DNA of 64,000 bases from Stichopus chloronotus (GCA_021234535.1 CM037842.1:5483315-5547314), one strand, 5' to 3'. Shown: positions 51,701-63,953, counted from the stretch's first letter. Translations and numbers: made by a program. Notes: a model not told the origin generated them from the letters alone.

Positions 51701-53190
51701 CCTACCCACTATCACTTACATAGTTATATACCTATTGCAATGGTCTTAGATCACAGTACCTAGGTATTGGCATATACGTTTTTGTGTCCTTTTGCTTGTC
51801 TTTGAGGTCAGTGCAGAGTTCATTTTACGATTTGTTCACTTGGATTTCACGATGTCACAACCAATTAGAAAACGGTCAGTTATCAAACTGTTGTATGATA
51901 TAAACGCGAAGACGTGCTGGTCAATGCAAGACAAAGCTCGACAATTCCTGCCCCCATTGGTCGCCTTGGTGATTGTAACTGAAATCCTTGGGACCATAAA
52001 GTAAAAAAAAAAATCATCATCTAATCATCATTTAATCATCAGGAAAATACAAGGAAAAATAAAACTGTCCAAAATTAGTGATAATCCCTGTTCCCACCTT
52101 CTTTCATTTGTCCCTCAACATTGTCATCAACAATTGAAACTTAGTTGGATTAAAGACGATGAAGTTAAACTGTAAACTCAAGAGAAATGCTAATCAATTT
52201 CCTTACTTTGTAACATAAAAATGTCGATATATATCAGCTGGTCACCAGTTAAAATAAGCATTCTGAATGTTGTTGTTGTTGTTTTTTTTTTTTTTGTAGG
52301 CTTATTGTCTTACTATCAATTGCTAACTATATCAGTCTTTATGAGTCTTGCGACAGGTCATTATTGTCTTCGTACCTATTCCTCCTTTGGTGGGGGATGT
52401 GGTGGGGAATGTCTTTCTTCCTCTTCGTTTTTTCGTACTAAAAATGAGATCTCACTGAATATGCTTACACATCCTTGGTTCTTAGAACAAACATCCATGG
52501 AGTACAGTTATGTAAACTTGCAGTATTGCATTTTCCCTCTTTGAATTTCAAATGGTACTTTTCCTGTGACTTGACGATTGTGACGGTCAACCATTTCTAA
52601 AAAAAAATGGAAATGGTCGCCAAGTACATTTCGGGCTGGCGACCATCTTACCTTTTATATTCTCTCATGCGAGGGTTTTCAAAGAAAAATTAGTAATCGA
52701 CTATGCAATATCTATGGTTTAAAAGCAACAGTTTTATAACAATGTTTTTACTCTAATGAAAACACTAACAATGTACATCTGCATCTAATATTTGCTTCAT
52801 CTTATGATTTCACTCAGTACTTATTTTCTCAATATCTAAAAAAAAAATTTCTTAAAGAGAATCTTTTACATCGATACGAGCAACCATTTCCTATCAACAG
52901 GCTATCTTTATTTCTCCTTTTGTTTTCTTCAAATGATAAAATAACACACTCTACGTACTACTAAAATATATTCATCATTGTCCTTTGTCATTCTGGACCA
53001 ATAACTCTGTTTGCTATTTACTAATGAACTGTACGTAATCAAGGGTTACTGGGAGTACGTAGTGCGTTCAGTTGGCAATGATCCATGATAAAATTCTGCA
53101 TCTACAGGTGAACTAACAAATAGTCATTATCCTCTGTCTTCTTAATTACGTGTCCTTCCAAAAAAGAAAGGGAACAAAGTGTATTGATTT
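48797..53190. other. No gene recognised upstream of the hemopexin gene
   Basis: Short AT-rich repeats near 49430-49520 and 51130-51360. Plus-strand frames at 51477-51749 and 51792-52004 follow an ATTTGGTGACCC motif reminiscent of a retroelement primer site, but no reverse transcriptase or integrase motif is seen. Confidence 0.4.
51130..51360 (+). repeat. Degenerate short tandem repeats
   Basis: Variants of TTTGTAYAAA then ATGACAAATATGAA recur about four times at 40-70 bp spacing. No coding sense is seen. Confidence 0.45.
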
Positions 53191-53196
53191 ATAAAC
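53191..53196 (+). promoter_or_regulatory. Possible TATA box of the hemopexin gene
   Basis: TATAAA lies about 100 bp upstream of the chosen ATG, a reasonable distance for a core promoter with a short 5' UTR. In AT-rich DNA such a match can occur by chance. Confidence 0.25.
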
Positions 53197-53295
53197 CTTT
53201 CTGCTTCTTAAAGTTAATTGTAGTCAAACAACGTTTTTAGAATTGTAATTCATTGTATTAGGAGTTGTTGCAGAGATAAGAGGCATCGACTGACC

Positions 53296-56200
53296 ATGAA
53301 GAAGATGGCTGCTGTTTTCATCATCTTGCTCACCTCAGTTCTGTCTAATGGTTAGTTAGATAATTTCATGCCTTATGGTACTTAGTAGCATATCAATTCA
53401 CACATCATATCAACTCCAGCAAAATTCAGAAGAGAAACTGTTATCTATTTCTTTTGTGCAGTGAATATGGTTGAATCTGAAATTTTATCTTCTGCAATTG
53501 ACGTATTGAAGAAACGTAGTAGTATCGTTTTTAGTAGTTTTGGTAGACCCTTGACGTATTGGTAGCTCCTTCTAGTGCTTGTAGCATTGAAATTGGTAGC
53601 AACCTGAGGAATTGGTAGTGCCTTCTAGTATGAGTAGTGATTCGTGGTACTCTTTAAAGTATTGGGAACGCGTATTAGTGTTGGTTTTTATTTGTCATGA
53701 CTTCACCCTCGAGGACCATCCCAAAAGATTCTCAGTTAGTGTAAGCTTTAAGACCTACGCTTAATTCCAATGTTTTCCAAAACCTGTCGTATGCTTTGAA
53801 TATTATCTAAACGTAATTACGACATCACATAAATGATGTTTCCAAGAGTAGGTCAAGGATAAAGGCCAATGTGCATAGTTTTCATATACATAGCTACGTA
53901 CTTGTTGGTCTTTATTTCTTGGTTGATATAAAATTTCCAGTTCATGGCAACAACAACAAAATTAAGTAATAGAGATTAATTCTTAAATGCAACAAACAGT
54001 CAGGATAAAACTCTCAAGAATATTGCGTGAAAAATGACAAAGGAACAGTTTAAAGCAGCACATTTAAGTTGTGAATTTTATTATTTCATCAGTCCTTAGT
54101 GGAATGAAGAGTATGAACACTTTTTCTTCATGACTTGGAATCAAATAATAATTCACTGCTCAATTAACTCATGACAATGACTAAACGTATCAAATGTATC
54201 AAGTACACTTGATAATTTGCAAATTCAAGGACACGTCCCTGGACTTGAGGTTACAGTTAAGGTTGTCGCGTTTTGATTTTTCTTTATTAAATGAGTTAAG
54301 CAAATTAAGTTCACCATTTGGTGCTGTTAAGTTTGTTTGATATATTTTCTTTATTTACAGATCTGATATCTGGATCCACAGAAATTGCTCCTAGTGATGT
54401 CCCCGCGAGAAGTCGAAGTATGTATTCTGGCTTGTGTAAAAAGTAATAAAAAAAAAATCTGCCAGTTTGCCCATACATTAAGCACGATGTTAGCAAGCAG
54501 AAAGAAGAAAGACAAAGTGCATATTTCACCAAATTCAATAAATAATATTACTGAGATTGATATTTCTGAGTCACTTTATTCATTGCATACTACAGATATT
54601 TATATAATATATTATTGATTATGTAATGTATTTCTTGACAAGAGATGCCGATTTCTTTCCCTTAAGCAATATGTCATGTGTGTAAATGGTGCCATGTATT
54701 CCACCAAATTATTACTTTTTGTTTGTTTTTCGGTTTCTAGATTCAAGTTTATGCTACACGTTCGATGCACTTTCTCCGTATACTTTCCTTTACCGACTGA
54801 GTGGTTGCGCCGAAGATCATGTGATAGAATTATCACCAGAGGGTCCGATCGTTGCCACACTGCTGGGTTTTAACCAAATGACAATAAACCAAGGTACCGT
54901 ACCAGTTGCATTAATATCCAATTATGCAACATTAAGTGTTATAAATACTTTTAAGTATTCCTTGAACTGCCAATAATCATGGGAAATTAAATCTGGTTTT
55001 GTATTGTCTTTTTCGACTGCTTCTTTTTCAGCCTTTGCTACTATTAAGCTGAAAACTTTAAATTTTCTGTCATCCGTTTTACTTGTTATTATGAAATCGT
55101 CCTGCAGTGACATATGGAAGATGTGTGTGTGTGTGTGTGCATGTGGGTGTGTGTGTGCATGTGTGTATTCATTACTCTCAAATCTTACCATCGTGTAATT
55201 AACATTGTACAGAAGATCGGTAAAGTCTGCACTTTTGGAATATTTTGTTTAATCTTGTCAGTCATTCTCTTTTACCTCCTAGATCGACCGATAAACCCCT
55301 CAACGACATGTATATCAGGAGAGTTCGATGCTATAACAAGGACATCTGACGGCAACACCTACTCTTTCAAGGATGAGTTCGTCTTACAATTTAACCAAAA
55401 CGGAACAGGTGTTCTTCCTGGATTTCCGAAGACTATTTCTGATGTATTTCCTGGGTTGCCCTCAAATCTTGACGCTGCAGTTAACTGGGTGAATGGCAAC
55501 ACGTACTTTTTCAAGGTACAGTATAGGCAATGTGAACGGAAATGTCTACACTTTCGTACACTTGTTTATGACGTGTACGTCGAAAAAAATGAAAATTTGC
55601 TTTCAGCATCGTCCTGATAATTCACTCAATGTTAAATGATACTGAAACCAATGTAATTGAATTATATTAAAACAACGAGTGTGGCTATTCTGTATTTCAA
55701 GAGACAGAGAGAGAGAGATCAGGATGAATAAAAATTAAAAGTGAATATTCTCTTAAAGCAGTAAAAATGATCACTCTCTTCGGTCATTCTTCCTTCTTCA
55801 GAGTGAATATTCACTCTTAATTTAGAGCCATCCCTAATCTCTATTCTATTTAGAGAGTACGCTCGTAGAATACGCTTGTAGAATAGTTTCATTCCAACCA
55901 GCTGAAAATACCGTGTTAATGGGAAGCATTTTAATAACAGTGATCACTGTAAATAATTTTAATACTTGTATAATTACAAATAATATTACTTGCTTTATAA
56001 AAAGTTTTTATAATTAATGATGTAATTAAGTGTAGATAATTTTATATGATTACATTGCAAAGGGTAATCAATACTGGGCGACTAATGGAACTGTGTTGCT
56101 ACCTGGGTATCCAGAATATATCTCCATTGGTTGGCCTGGAATACCAGACGATATTGACGCTGCTTTTGTTTGGGGAGGAAGCCGCAAGGGTTACTTCTTC

Positions 56201-57885
56201 CAAGGTGAGTGTGATTTTATGTTTTCTCAATGATTCCATTCACTGTGACTGTCAAAGACGGCCACATGTTTCCAATGTTTTAATCTAAATGTTCATATTT
56301 TTCAAGCAAATATAAATGGAATATCACATCCAAAATGTGTAAACAGATTTGTACTTGTCAAAGACAAACGAGTAACATGCCCATACTCTGCATGTAGAAG
56401 ATATGATGAAAATTATTTAGACATCAAAGTTTGTTGTTCTTAATAATAACAGTTTTGTTCATGACAAAAAGACAATACTACTTTTTTTCAGAAAATTACC
56501 ATTTTAATCAATATTTGGTACACAGTAAAGGTGGTGCGGCACAGTCGATCAGATTTTCTTCAGGTGAAATTTATTTCTAATTTCCTCATAACATTTTCGC
56601 TTCCATGATTTGATTCATGTATATAGCTAAAGATGACCTATGGTGGGAATGTGCCATGTAGATTAACAATTGAATAATTACTTTTATAATGATCAGTTGT
56701 GGCACTGTGAGTCACATCCCTAGGTACAGCGAATCATATATAAACAAACAACTATGTTTTGAAAGCTAATTTTGCATCAACTACAAATCGTTAAAGACGT
56801 TCAGGTGATACAACAGCAGAAAGCATTACTGAAACTTACTGGAATGAATATTAATACTAAATTACAATATCTAGCTATAGACACATCACGTCCTATCATT
56901 CACGTTTTTACTAAAACCTTTAATTTCGACAATGGAATTCAAGAATTTCTTTCCATTTTTTTCTGAAAGAACACCTCCCAATAATTATGTGTGTACTTGT
57001 GTACTCTGTGTGTGCGTGGGAGTGCCCTTGTTTTCGGGTGGGATCGAGGACCGAAACAATAGATTTTAGGTTCTCTGTAGAATGTTCAGTAGATTTCTCC
57101 GGTCCTCTCAAGATTAACAATAAGACAGTCTATTGTTAAGGTTAGGGTTGAGGAAGAAAAAAGAAAAGAAAGCACAATGAGATCCTCGGAATGAATGGAA
57201 AACAAAGTTGTGTGTGCGTGCGTGCGTGGGTGTGTGTGTGTGTGTGTGGATGTTAGGATTTGTTGCGTGTGCAAAATAGATGGCATTATAGTTAATTTCT
57301 TATATTTCAAGCTATTTGATATAGTTTACTATGCCCCGTGAGCCACTGTACCTCACCTCCCTCTACATTAAAATTACTTCAACAAAAATTCATGTGCAAT
57401 GACACTAACGTTGAACTTTCTCTGACAAGATGTTAAACATCAGAGAGAGTTCACATTTCTGTTCACATTTTTTACACTTCAGACCATTTATACTATGAGT
57501 GACGAGTTTAGGATTTGTTCTCAAGCAATGAAGAATATTTTGGATTCTTTGTTTTGGGTTTTTCACATGAGACAAGAATATCTCTTCTAATGCCTTTACT
57601 TCTCAAGGTAAGAGATACTGGCGGTATGATCCTCAAGCAGACGAAACAAACTTTAATAGGAACATCGGTAAAAGTTGGTCAGGATACGACCAGAAGACCG
57701 TTGATGCAGTCTTGCAATGGAGTGACGGTCGCTCGTACTTCTTTAAAGATGAACAGTTTTGGCTGTACAGTGATACAGAGGATAGATTCGAGTCTGGATA
57801 TCCTCGGTCTACCACTCAAGAATGGATGGGTTGTAACACCAATGGAACAATAGTGACTATGTACGAAGCATTTTACAGGAATTAA
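53296..57885 (+). CDS. Secreted hemopexin-repeat protein with lectin-shared N-terminal module
   Basis: Exons are 53296-53350, 54361-54417, 54741-54893, 55283-55515, 56063-56204 and 57608-57885 (918 nt, 305 aa). Exon 1 is a signal peptide (MKKMAAVF then a hydrophobic run). Exon 2 is a linker of 57 bp, as in lectins 2 and 3. Exon 3 is the shared Cys-x17-Cys module (about residues 38-89) with PIVATLL. Exons 4-6 hold four hemopexin repeats, marked by FDAITR, LDAAVNW, IDAAFVW and VDAVLQW with YFFK/YFFQ strands. A Cys just before repeat 1 (TTCISGEFD) and one after repeat 4 (WMGC) match the disulfide that closes the four-bladed propeller in matrix metalloproteinases. No protease or prodomain exon is visible. 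Introns are phase 1 except the one inside repeat 2 (phase 0). AATAAA-like signals occur near 58490-58510. Binding partner (haem, matrix or other) cannot be deduced. Confidence 0.86.
54741..54893 (+). other. Shared module exon, hemopexin gene copy
   Basis: A 153 bp exon, phase 1 on both sides, encoding 51 residues. It has LCY near the start, a second Cys 18 residues on (LSGC), and GPIVATLLGFNQ near the end. The acceptor is a TTTCTAG site; the donor is CAAG followed by GTACCG. Confidence 0.83.
55120..55165. repeat. (GT)n microsatellite in hemopexin intron 3
   Basis: GT-rich tract in the intron between the shared module exon and the first hemopexin exon; a similar tract lies at 57209-57250 in intron 5. 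Confidence 0.9.
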
Positions 57886-58593
57886 TAGTATGTGAAACCA
57901 ACGTGGAAATATATTCTATGTAGCCTTTTCCAGGAATGTAAGGAACGTGACACAAATGGAACAATAATTCCAATTAATGTGGCTTTTGTTTCCAGAAAGG
58001 AATGAATGGAATGTGACACCAACCGATCAGCAGTTCCTATCCGCGTAGCTTTTCTTCAAGTAACAGACGGACATAGCGGCATAAATTAATCAGTAGTTCA
58101 TATGTACGTAACAGTTCAGGAGTTGGTGCATGGTTGGTTGTGACAGCACGCTAGGGAAGAAATATTTCGTAGATGAGATCTTAATTTACGAACAAATATT
58201 CAGAAATTAATTATTTTTTCTAAGATTCATTTTTCTAACAGTAACTGCTCTACTAACACGTTGATAACAAGATGATTTAGTCTTAGTTACAGCTGCATTC
58301 TTCTTGTACTCGATATTTGTCTATAATTTGTTTTACTTTGTAATGTAATATAATTTGAAATTTTAGAGTAAACGTGACTGAAGACTTTTGTTTCTTTGGA
58401 CTATGGTCGAATTTGTATTGTTAAGTTGCCCCATGTTTTCAGCGTTGCATTAACAAAGTTGTTTTTTTTTTCAATAATCAATGTTTACATTAATAAATCA
58501 GAATAAACGAAAGAAAAAAAGGTATTGCTGAAGAGTCGGTCTACAGAAGTTACTTTTAGAGACAGTTTTACATTCAACTTGAAAGTCAGCATA

Positions 58594-58905
58594 GTGTTTC
58601 TTTAAAAATGTAATAGATAATTGGTGAAAGATTGAACACTTCCGTGATTGTGTGGAGATATTACAATGTAATCTTAGTTCTATTTAATGGTGAGTGCGTC
58701 TTCTTTTTTAGGTATCCTTGATTGTCTTCCCACAAAAATTAAACAAATGAAGAAATAAACTGCATTTGTACCGGGGCGGTATACCCCTTAGAACGGAGAC
58801 CTGGGGCTCAAAATATTGTTGGGGCTATATGGCTATAATTTCCTGCCAGACGAAGGGGGGATGGTTGTGGTCACTTTCTACTCCCACCACCACCCCATCC
58901 CCATA
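58594..58905 (+). repeat. ~310 bp direct repeat, copy A
   Basis: Runs from TTTCTTTAAAAATGTAATAG through TACCGGGGCGGTATACCCC to CCACCACC. It is repeated at 59286-59595. It lies just beyond the 3' end of the hemopexin gene. Confidence 0.8.
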
Positions 58906-59285
58906 ATCATTCGTCTTTTGCTCTCCTACCACAAATTGTACAAAATTTCGACTGGATCGGGTAATGTTTTTATTTTAGTGAACCTTTTAATTATGTCAAA
59001 ATAAAAAAAAGTTAATCGCCGTTGGAGAATTAAATCAGTTTCATGTTGTGGCAATGTATAGATTTAATCGAGGGTACTATGCAAAAGATACAATACTGCA
59101 AGTTTGTGGGGACCCATGAGCTATTTAGTGAGTGCCTTGAGTACCTACACCGCTGGCCAATGTCTAAGCCCGGCCGTGAGTGTACCTTTGCAATAAACGC
59201 GACATGCTGAATTAATTTAACGTTTTCCTTCTTTTTTTAATGATTATACGTCAAATTATTAATTATAGTTAATACAAGTAGACTG

Positions 59286-59595
59286 TTTCTTTGAAATGTA
59301 ATAGATAATTGGTGAAAGATAGAACACTTCCGTGATTGTTTGAAGTTTCAGATGTTACAATGTAATCTTAGTTCTATTTAATGGTAAGTGCGTCGGCTTC
59401 TTTATTAGGTCTCTTTGATTTGTCTTTCCACAAAAATTAAACGAATGAAGAAAAAGACTGCATTTGTACCGGGGCGGTATACCCCTTGGAAATGAGGCCT
59501 GGGGCTCAAAACATTGTTGGAGCTATATGGCTAAAATTTTCTGCCAGACTAAGGTGGGATGGTCAAGTTCTACTTCCATCCACACCCCCCCCCCC
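59286..59595 (+). repeat. ~310 bp direct repeat, copy B
   Basis: Same order of blocks as copy A, including ACCGGGGCGGTATACCCC and CTGGGGCTCAAAA, ending in a C-run. Confidence 0.8.
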
Positions 59596-60169
59596 ATAAC
59601 TAATTAAAAGCCTCTTTCTGAATGTGAACAGTACAGAGAAATCACGAAGATATGAACCAAGAACTTTGTACCGGAAATATGCAGAATGAACACAGAACCA
59701 GAATGAAAATCATTAACATAATAAACTTAGTGTGAAAGCGTCTCCATAAGAATTCGAAAGAAGCAATGTTCAACAATTTTTGCTCCACGCTTTGTCAAAC
59801 TTAATAAGTTGATTAAGGTAATCATCCTTTTCAAAAAGTATTTTTTTATTTGGTACCGGTATTACTTATAAAACGTTAACATGCCAACAACAGCAAAGTG
59901 AAGAAGTGACGTAAAAAGTTTACGTTGAAAGGAATATTCCTCAGTTTTTAAGTGAAAGTGAATACATTGTTTCTGGCAAGCTCTGCAGCACTAAGCAATA
60001 TCACAAAACACAAAAGAATACTATATCTTTTAATAACGATATTCGTACAAATTTATGTAAAATAAAAAGGAGCCAGATGATAAATTCTGCCATGTGCTCA
60101 CAGATTCGTGTAACATAACGACAAAAAGTGTAAATATGATGATGCAGTGGTTGAAGGTTTTAATTCAAC

Positions 60170-60522
60170 TTAAAGGGAAATAGGGCGTTTAGATACACCA
60201 ACATAACATACAAATGAAATAGCTTAAGCCATTGTTAAACCATCCAGTCTCATCAATAAACACCTGCCAAAGTTTCATCTCCTCAAAAACATTATGCATG
60301 TGATGAGTAACAGACGATGCATCATTTGAATTTTGAAAAGTTTGGGTGAACAAATTAGTGTTGAGCAACAAATAACTGAGTTTCTATCTGTGACAAACTT
60401 ATTTCTTGAAAAGAAGGCTACTGTCCTTTCTTATTTTGAATAATCTATCATTCTACGTCCACAAACATTGGTTTTAGTAGTATGGACGTTTTCTGTGAAA
60501 CAAACGCCCTATTTCCCTTTAA
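60170..60522 (+). mobile_element. TTAA-flanked MITE, copy 2
   Basis: A 353 bp copy with intact 17 bp inverted ends (AGGGAAATAGGGCGTTT and its complement) and TTAA on both sides. The best-preserved member in the window. Confidence 0.88.
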
Positions 60523-61351
60523 CCACGAGTCACTTTGGAAAAAGGCAAAGTCGAAACAAGTAATCTCTGACACCGTAATGGGTGATTAGTTTGTAGTCAA
60601 TATGTCAACGAGGTGCGTCGATTCACATTCCCAATACCGATCAAGGAGCTACGACTTGAGAAGTTGTGTTTTTAATATTCCAGCAACGCTGGTCCTCTTG
60701 AAGTTCTTATGATAAGAAACTTTAATTTTCAAATCTGATTTGTTGTTTACAGTTTTATGCCAACCTCGTTGCTTTTCAAAGTGATAACTGCAATTTTCGT
60801 TCATTACATGACATATTCCGTCCATGAAATCTTCACGTGTACATTTAAAAATAATGGAAAAGTTACAATCAAACATAGTCTTAACCTGTTTTTTCGTGTA
60901 CGCGTAATAAGTTTGAACATATCTAAAAAAACAAACAAACAAAAAAACTCGAATACTGTTGACGTTTCTTTCAAGCCAGTTGGAATTATAAAGAAATACA
61001 AGTGAATGATAATCAAGTAGAGATGGTATGTTGTGGCATTGCAGATTTCACTTAATTCAATTATTTAATATATCCAATTAATTAATATTATGGTTTTAAC
61101 AATAACTTCAATTGTCGTTGTATAATTTTAACATGTGTATATACTTTCTCATTACGTGATGGACGTTTCAAAACGCTTATTCCTCACCAGCCCTGAAACA
61201 ATCGTTTCGATGTGTTTGACAGCATACCTTGCTACAATTAAATTACCAGTACAACTGTCACAATGTTATGGCGGCCTTGTTATAAGTGGTATACTGTCGC
61301 CAGCCACTAGTATGCTGTCACGGCATCAGCATTATCACAGCTGTTAATTGC
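60523..61351. other. No gene recognised
   Basis: AT-rich sequence downstream, in the minus sense, of the Ser/Gly/Asp-rich exon; may hold its 3' UTR. Confidence 0.4.
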
Positions 61352-62178
61352 CTAACTATTACTTTCACCACTAGAATTGCCACTATTGTCACTATTATGA
61401 CTACTACTTCCTACATTGCTGCCTCCACTATCGCTATCATCACCTTCATCACTATTAACACTACCACCACTACTTCCACTGTTACTATCATCACCACTAC
61501 TTCCTACATTACTGCCTGCACTACCACTATCATCACCACTATTATCACTACCACCACTGTCATCGCCGCTGCTTCCTACATTACTGCCGGCACTACCACT
61601 ATCGGCATCATTACTAATATCACTAACACTACCCCTACTGGTAGTGTCATCACCACTTACAACACCACCAGTACTACCACTGGTACTGCCCTCGCCACTT
61701 CTCAGTACGTCAGTAGTTAAACTACTACTTCCATCACTACTCTCATCAACACTACTGTCAGTTTCTCCAACAGTACTTCCTACATCCCCTTTAGTGTCAC
61801 TGCCAATACTATTTGTGATTGTATCACTGGTTACGACACTGTGCTCGACATTACTGCTGGTACCACCATTACTTCTATCCGGACGTGTAGTAACAATACT
61901 GTTATCCGTGTCACTAAACATAAGGTCCGCATCACTGACTTCTTTAGTACTTGTAAATTCTACTCCACTGATTTCCGTTTGAATTGGTGTAACTGTACTT
62001 CCGGCGACACCAGTGGTCAGTTCGGTGCTGAGTGGATCATTGCTAATTTTATCCGTTGTCTTGCTATCGGTAATCAACTGATGATCAGGGCTAGGATGTC
62101 CAATGATAACGTCATGAGCAATAACTAACGCATCATCGGAAATACTGTAGCCATTATCATGCCTAGAACCGAGTAATT
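61352..62178 (-). CDS. Terminal exon of a Ser/Gly/Asp-rich protein (5' exons not found)
   Basis: The exon starts after a good acceptor (pyrimidine-rich stretch ending TTTAACAG at 62179) and stays open for 274 codons to TAG. The first ~45 residues are ordinary sequence (ELLGSRHDNGYS...). The rest is a Thr/Ser-rich stretch and then a low-complexity acidic tail of Ser, Gly, Asp and Asn, with an imperfect repeat around GSNVGSSGDDS occurring at least three times. Entry is phase 1, like the module genes to the left, but no homology to them is visible. Acidic Ser/Asp repeats occur in extracellular matrix and mineral-binding proteins, but composition alone does not prove function. Two plus-strand frames are also open here because of the repeat, so coding strand rests on the acceptor and the long non-repetitive N-terminal part. 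Confidence 0.5.
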
Positions 62179-63953
62179 CTGTTAAATGAAAGCAGCAAAA
62201 TGTAATATTAACCGGTACATTGGATTGTTTTCATAAACTCTTTTTTTTTTTCTAAACCTGTCAAGATTCCTCACATATTAATGACAAATCCTCATTTTTC
62301 GACTGCAGATTGAGTTTATATATATATATATTATATATATATAAATGCATTTAGGGAAAAAAATACATATTACGCCACTTAACATCGTCAAAACAAATAA
62401 CGAGCGCTGCTCATTCTAGTAAACACATTACAGTAAATGCTTAGTCAGTACATTAATACCAGAACAAAATCATGAAGATAATCTGGACATTTCTGTTCAA
62501 TTTTGGTTGTTAGTTCTTTATGAAAAGAGACCCATGATCTTAAGTCTATAACAGGCATTCTCTACATGGAGAAATTTCCAGCTGGGCTTGGGATTGTTTT
62601 AAATTTTGTATATGGAACCGAATTCCTTGAAGTAGTCAGCATTCACATTTTGTTTTAGTCTACCACAAGGTCTGAATTTGGGGATCTGATGTAGTTATCC
62701 CCACCATGTTTGTCACAAAAAATGTGATATACACTACAATATGGTATACAACCACTATTTTTAAACCACGACGTCGTCTTTAACCTTGAAAATGGAGAGT
62801 GCTCGTTACACTGTCGAAGAGAGTGGTTTAAATATAACCCACATATATCCCCCCTCACACAGACACACACTCACACCCACCCACCCACACACACACACAG
62901 TCCCTTTATATCTTTCTCTTCCTTGTTCCCTTTCTCCCCGACAGGCGGAGCTATTGATTTGTCGGATGATTTTGGTAACTTTTACCAGATTTACATCAAA
63001 TCGTTTCCAATAGATATCTTTCTTTAAACTCTGTTTTCTTGTTCAGCAGATCACTTTATTAAATCCTTCAAAGAGAGCCAGGCAATATCTGCTTTTCTTT
63101 CCATGAAAATAAAACTAAAATGTTTACATTAAAGAAGAAAATAAACATCTCATGAAGATATTTTTTCACTTTTCTTCTCAAACTGAATTTCCTTGAGAGT
63201 ATCAATTGACTGAAAATTGCTCTAAATCGATAAGTTATCGTTCGATGGGCTTTAAAAGCATCAAGTTTCAGATCCTGGAGACTGAAAGCCATCTTGCAGT
63301 GATTACAAGTTACGTTAGCTTGCAAATACCATCTTTATTTTGAAAGCATTCCACGTCATTCGTATGAAACACATTATGTTGTGTAACTGGGAAAAAAAAT
63401 ACTGTTTGCGTTATAAGCTGACAGCAATTAGGGGCCTATTGTAAATAAAACGTAAACCGTAGGACATATTTAGCACAATTAAAGCACGACCTATTTTTTT
63501 ACGTCACTAAGTAATACAAATAGCCAATATATGGCTGGCTTACATTTTGGAATGAAACTGATACTATAGAAAATTAAAAAAATACGAAATATTATTTATT
63601 GTGTCATAGAGGATAACTCCTTTCGTACATTTTTTTTAATCTAATCTGCCAAACTTTTTAGTCTTTACTAGAACAGTTTAAGCATCTAAATTTTTCTTCT
63701 TTTTTTGAAAGATTTTTTTGTGAAATGTTTAATAGAAACCTTAATAATAGAAACATTAATAATGTTGGCTAACGTGACAAATTTCAAGATCTCATGTTGG
63801 TGAACGAAGAGTGATTTTCATGCTTACAGCTTCAGATCACTGCTTGAAACAAAGGAGGTATAGTAAAGCTATAGCTCTCCTAGTGTATATTCAAAGGGGG
63901 CTGATTCAGTTGGTTCCGCAAATTTCATGGTGTTTTGTTGCACGCTTTAAGTG
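62179..63953. other. No gene recognised
   Basis: Should contain upstream introns or exons of the Ser/Gly/Asp-rich gene, but I could not define one. A Cys-containing minus-strand frame at 62655-62870 lacks a matching phase 1 donor. A CA-rich tract lies near 62862-62900. Confidence 0.4.
62316..62345. repeat. (TA)n microsatellite
   Basis: A nearly pure TA tract just upstream, in the minus sense, of the Ser/Gly/Asp-rich exon. Confidence 0.9.

Noticed and set aside
51460..52004. Retroelement start (ATTTGGTGACCC) followed by two plus-strand frames
   Set aside because: No reverse transcriptase, protease or integrase motif, and no paired LTR.
52585..52650. Nested short inverted repeats around ACCATTTC and GTCGCCA
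   Set aside because: Arms are short and imperfect; could easily be chance.
61286..61982. Plus-strand Thr-rich and Leu/Ser/Pro-rich frames
   Set aside because: They are antisense shadows of the Ser/Gly/Asp repeat; the minus strand has the acceptor and a non-repetitive N-terminal part.
62655..62870. Minus-strand Cys-containing frame as an upstream exon of the Ser/Gly/Asp gene
   Set aside because: Its only convenient donor is phase 0, while the downstream exon needs phase 1; left undecided.
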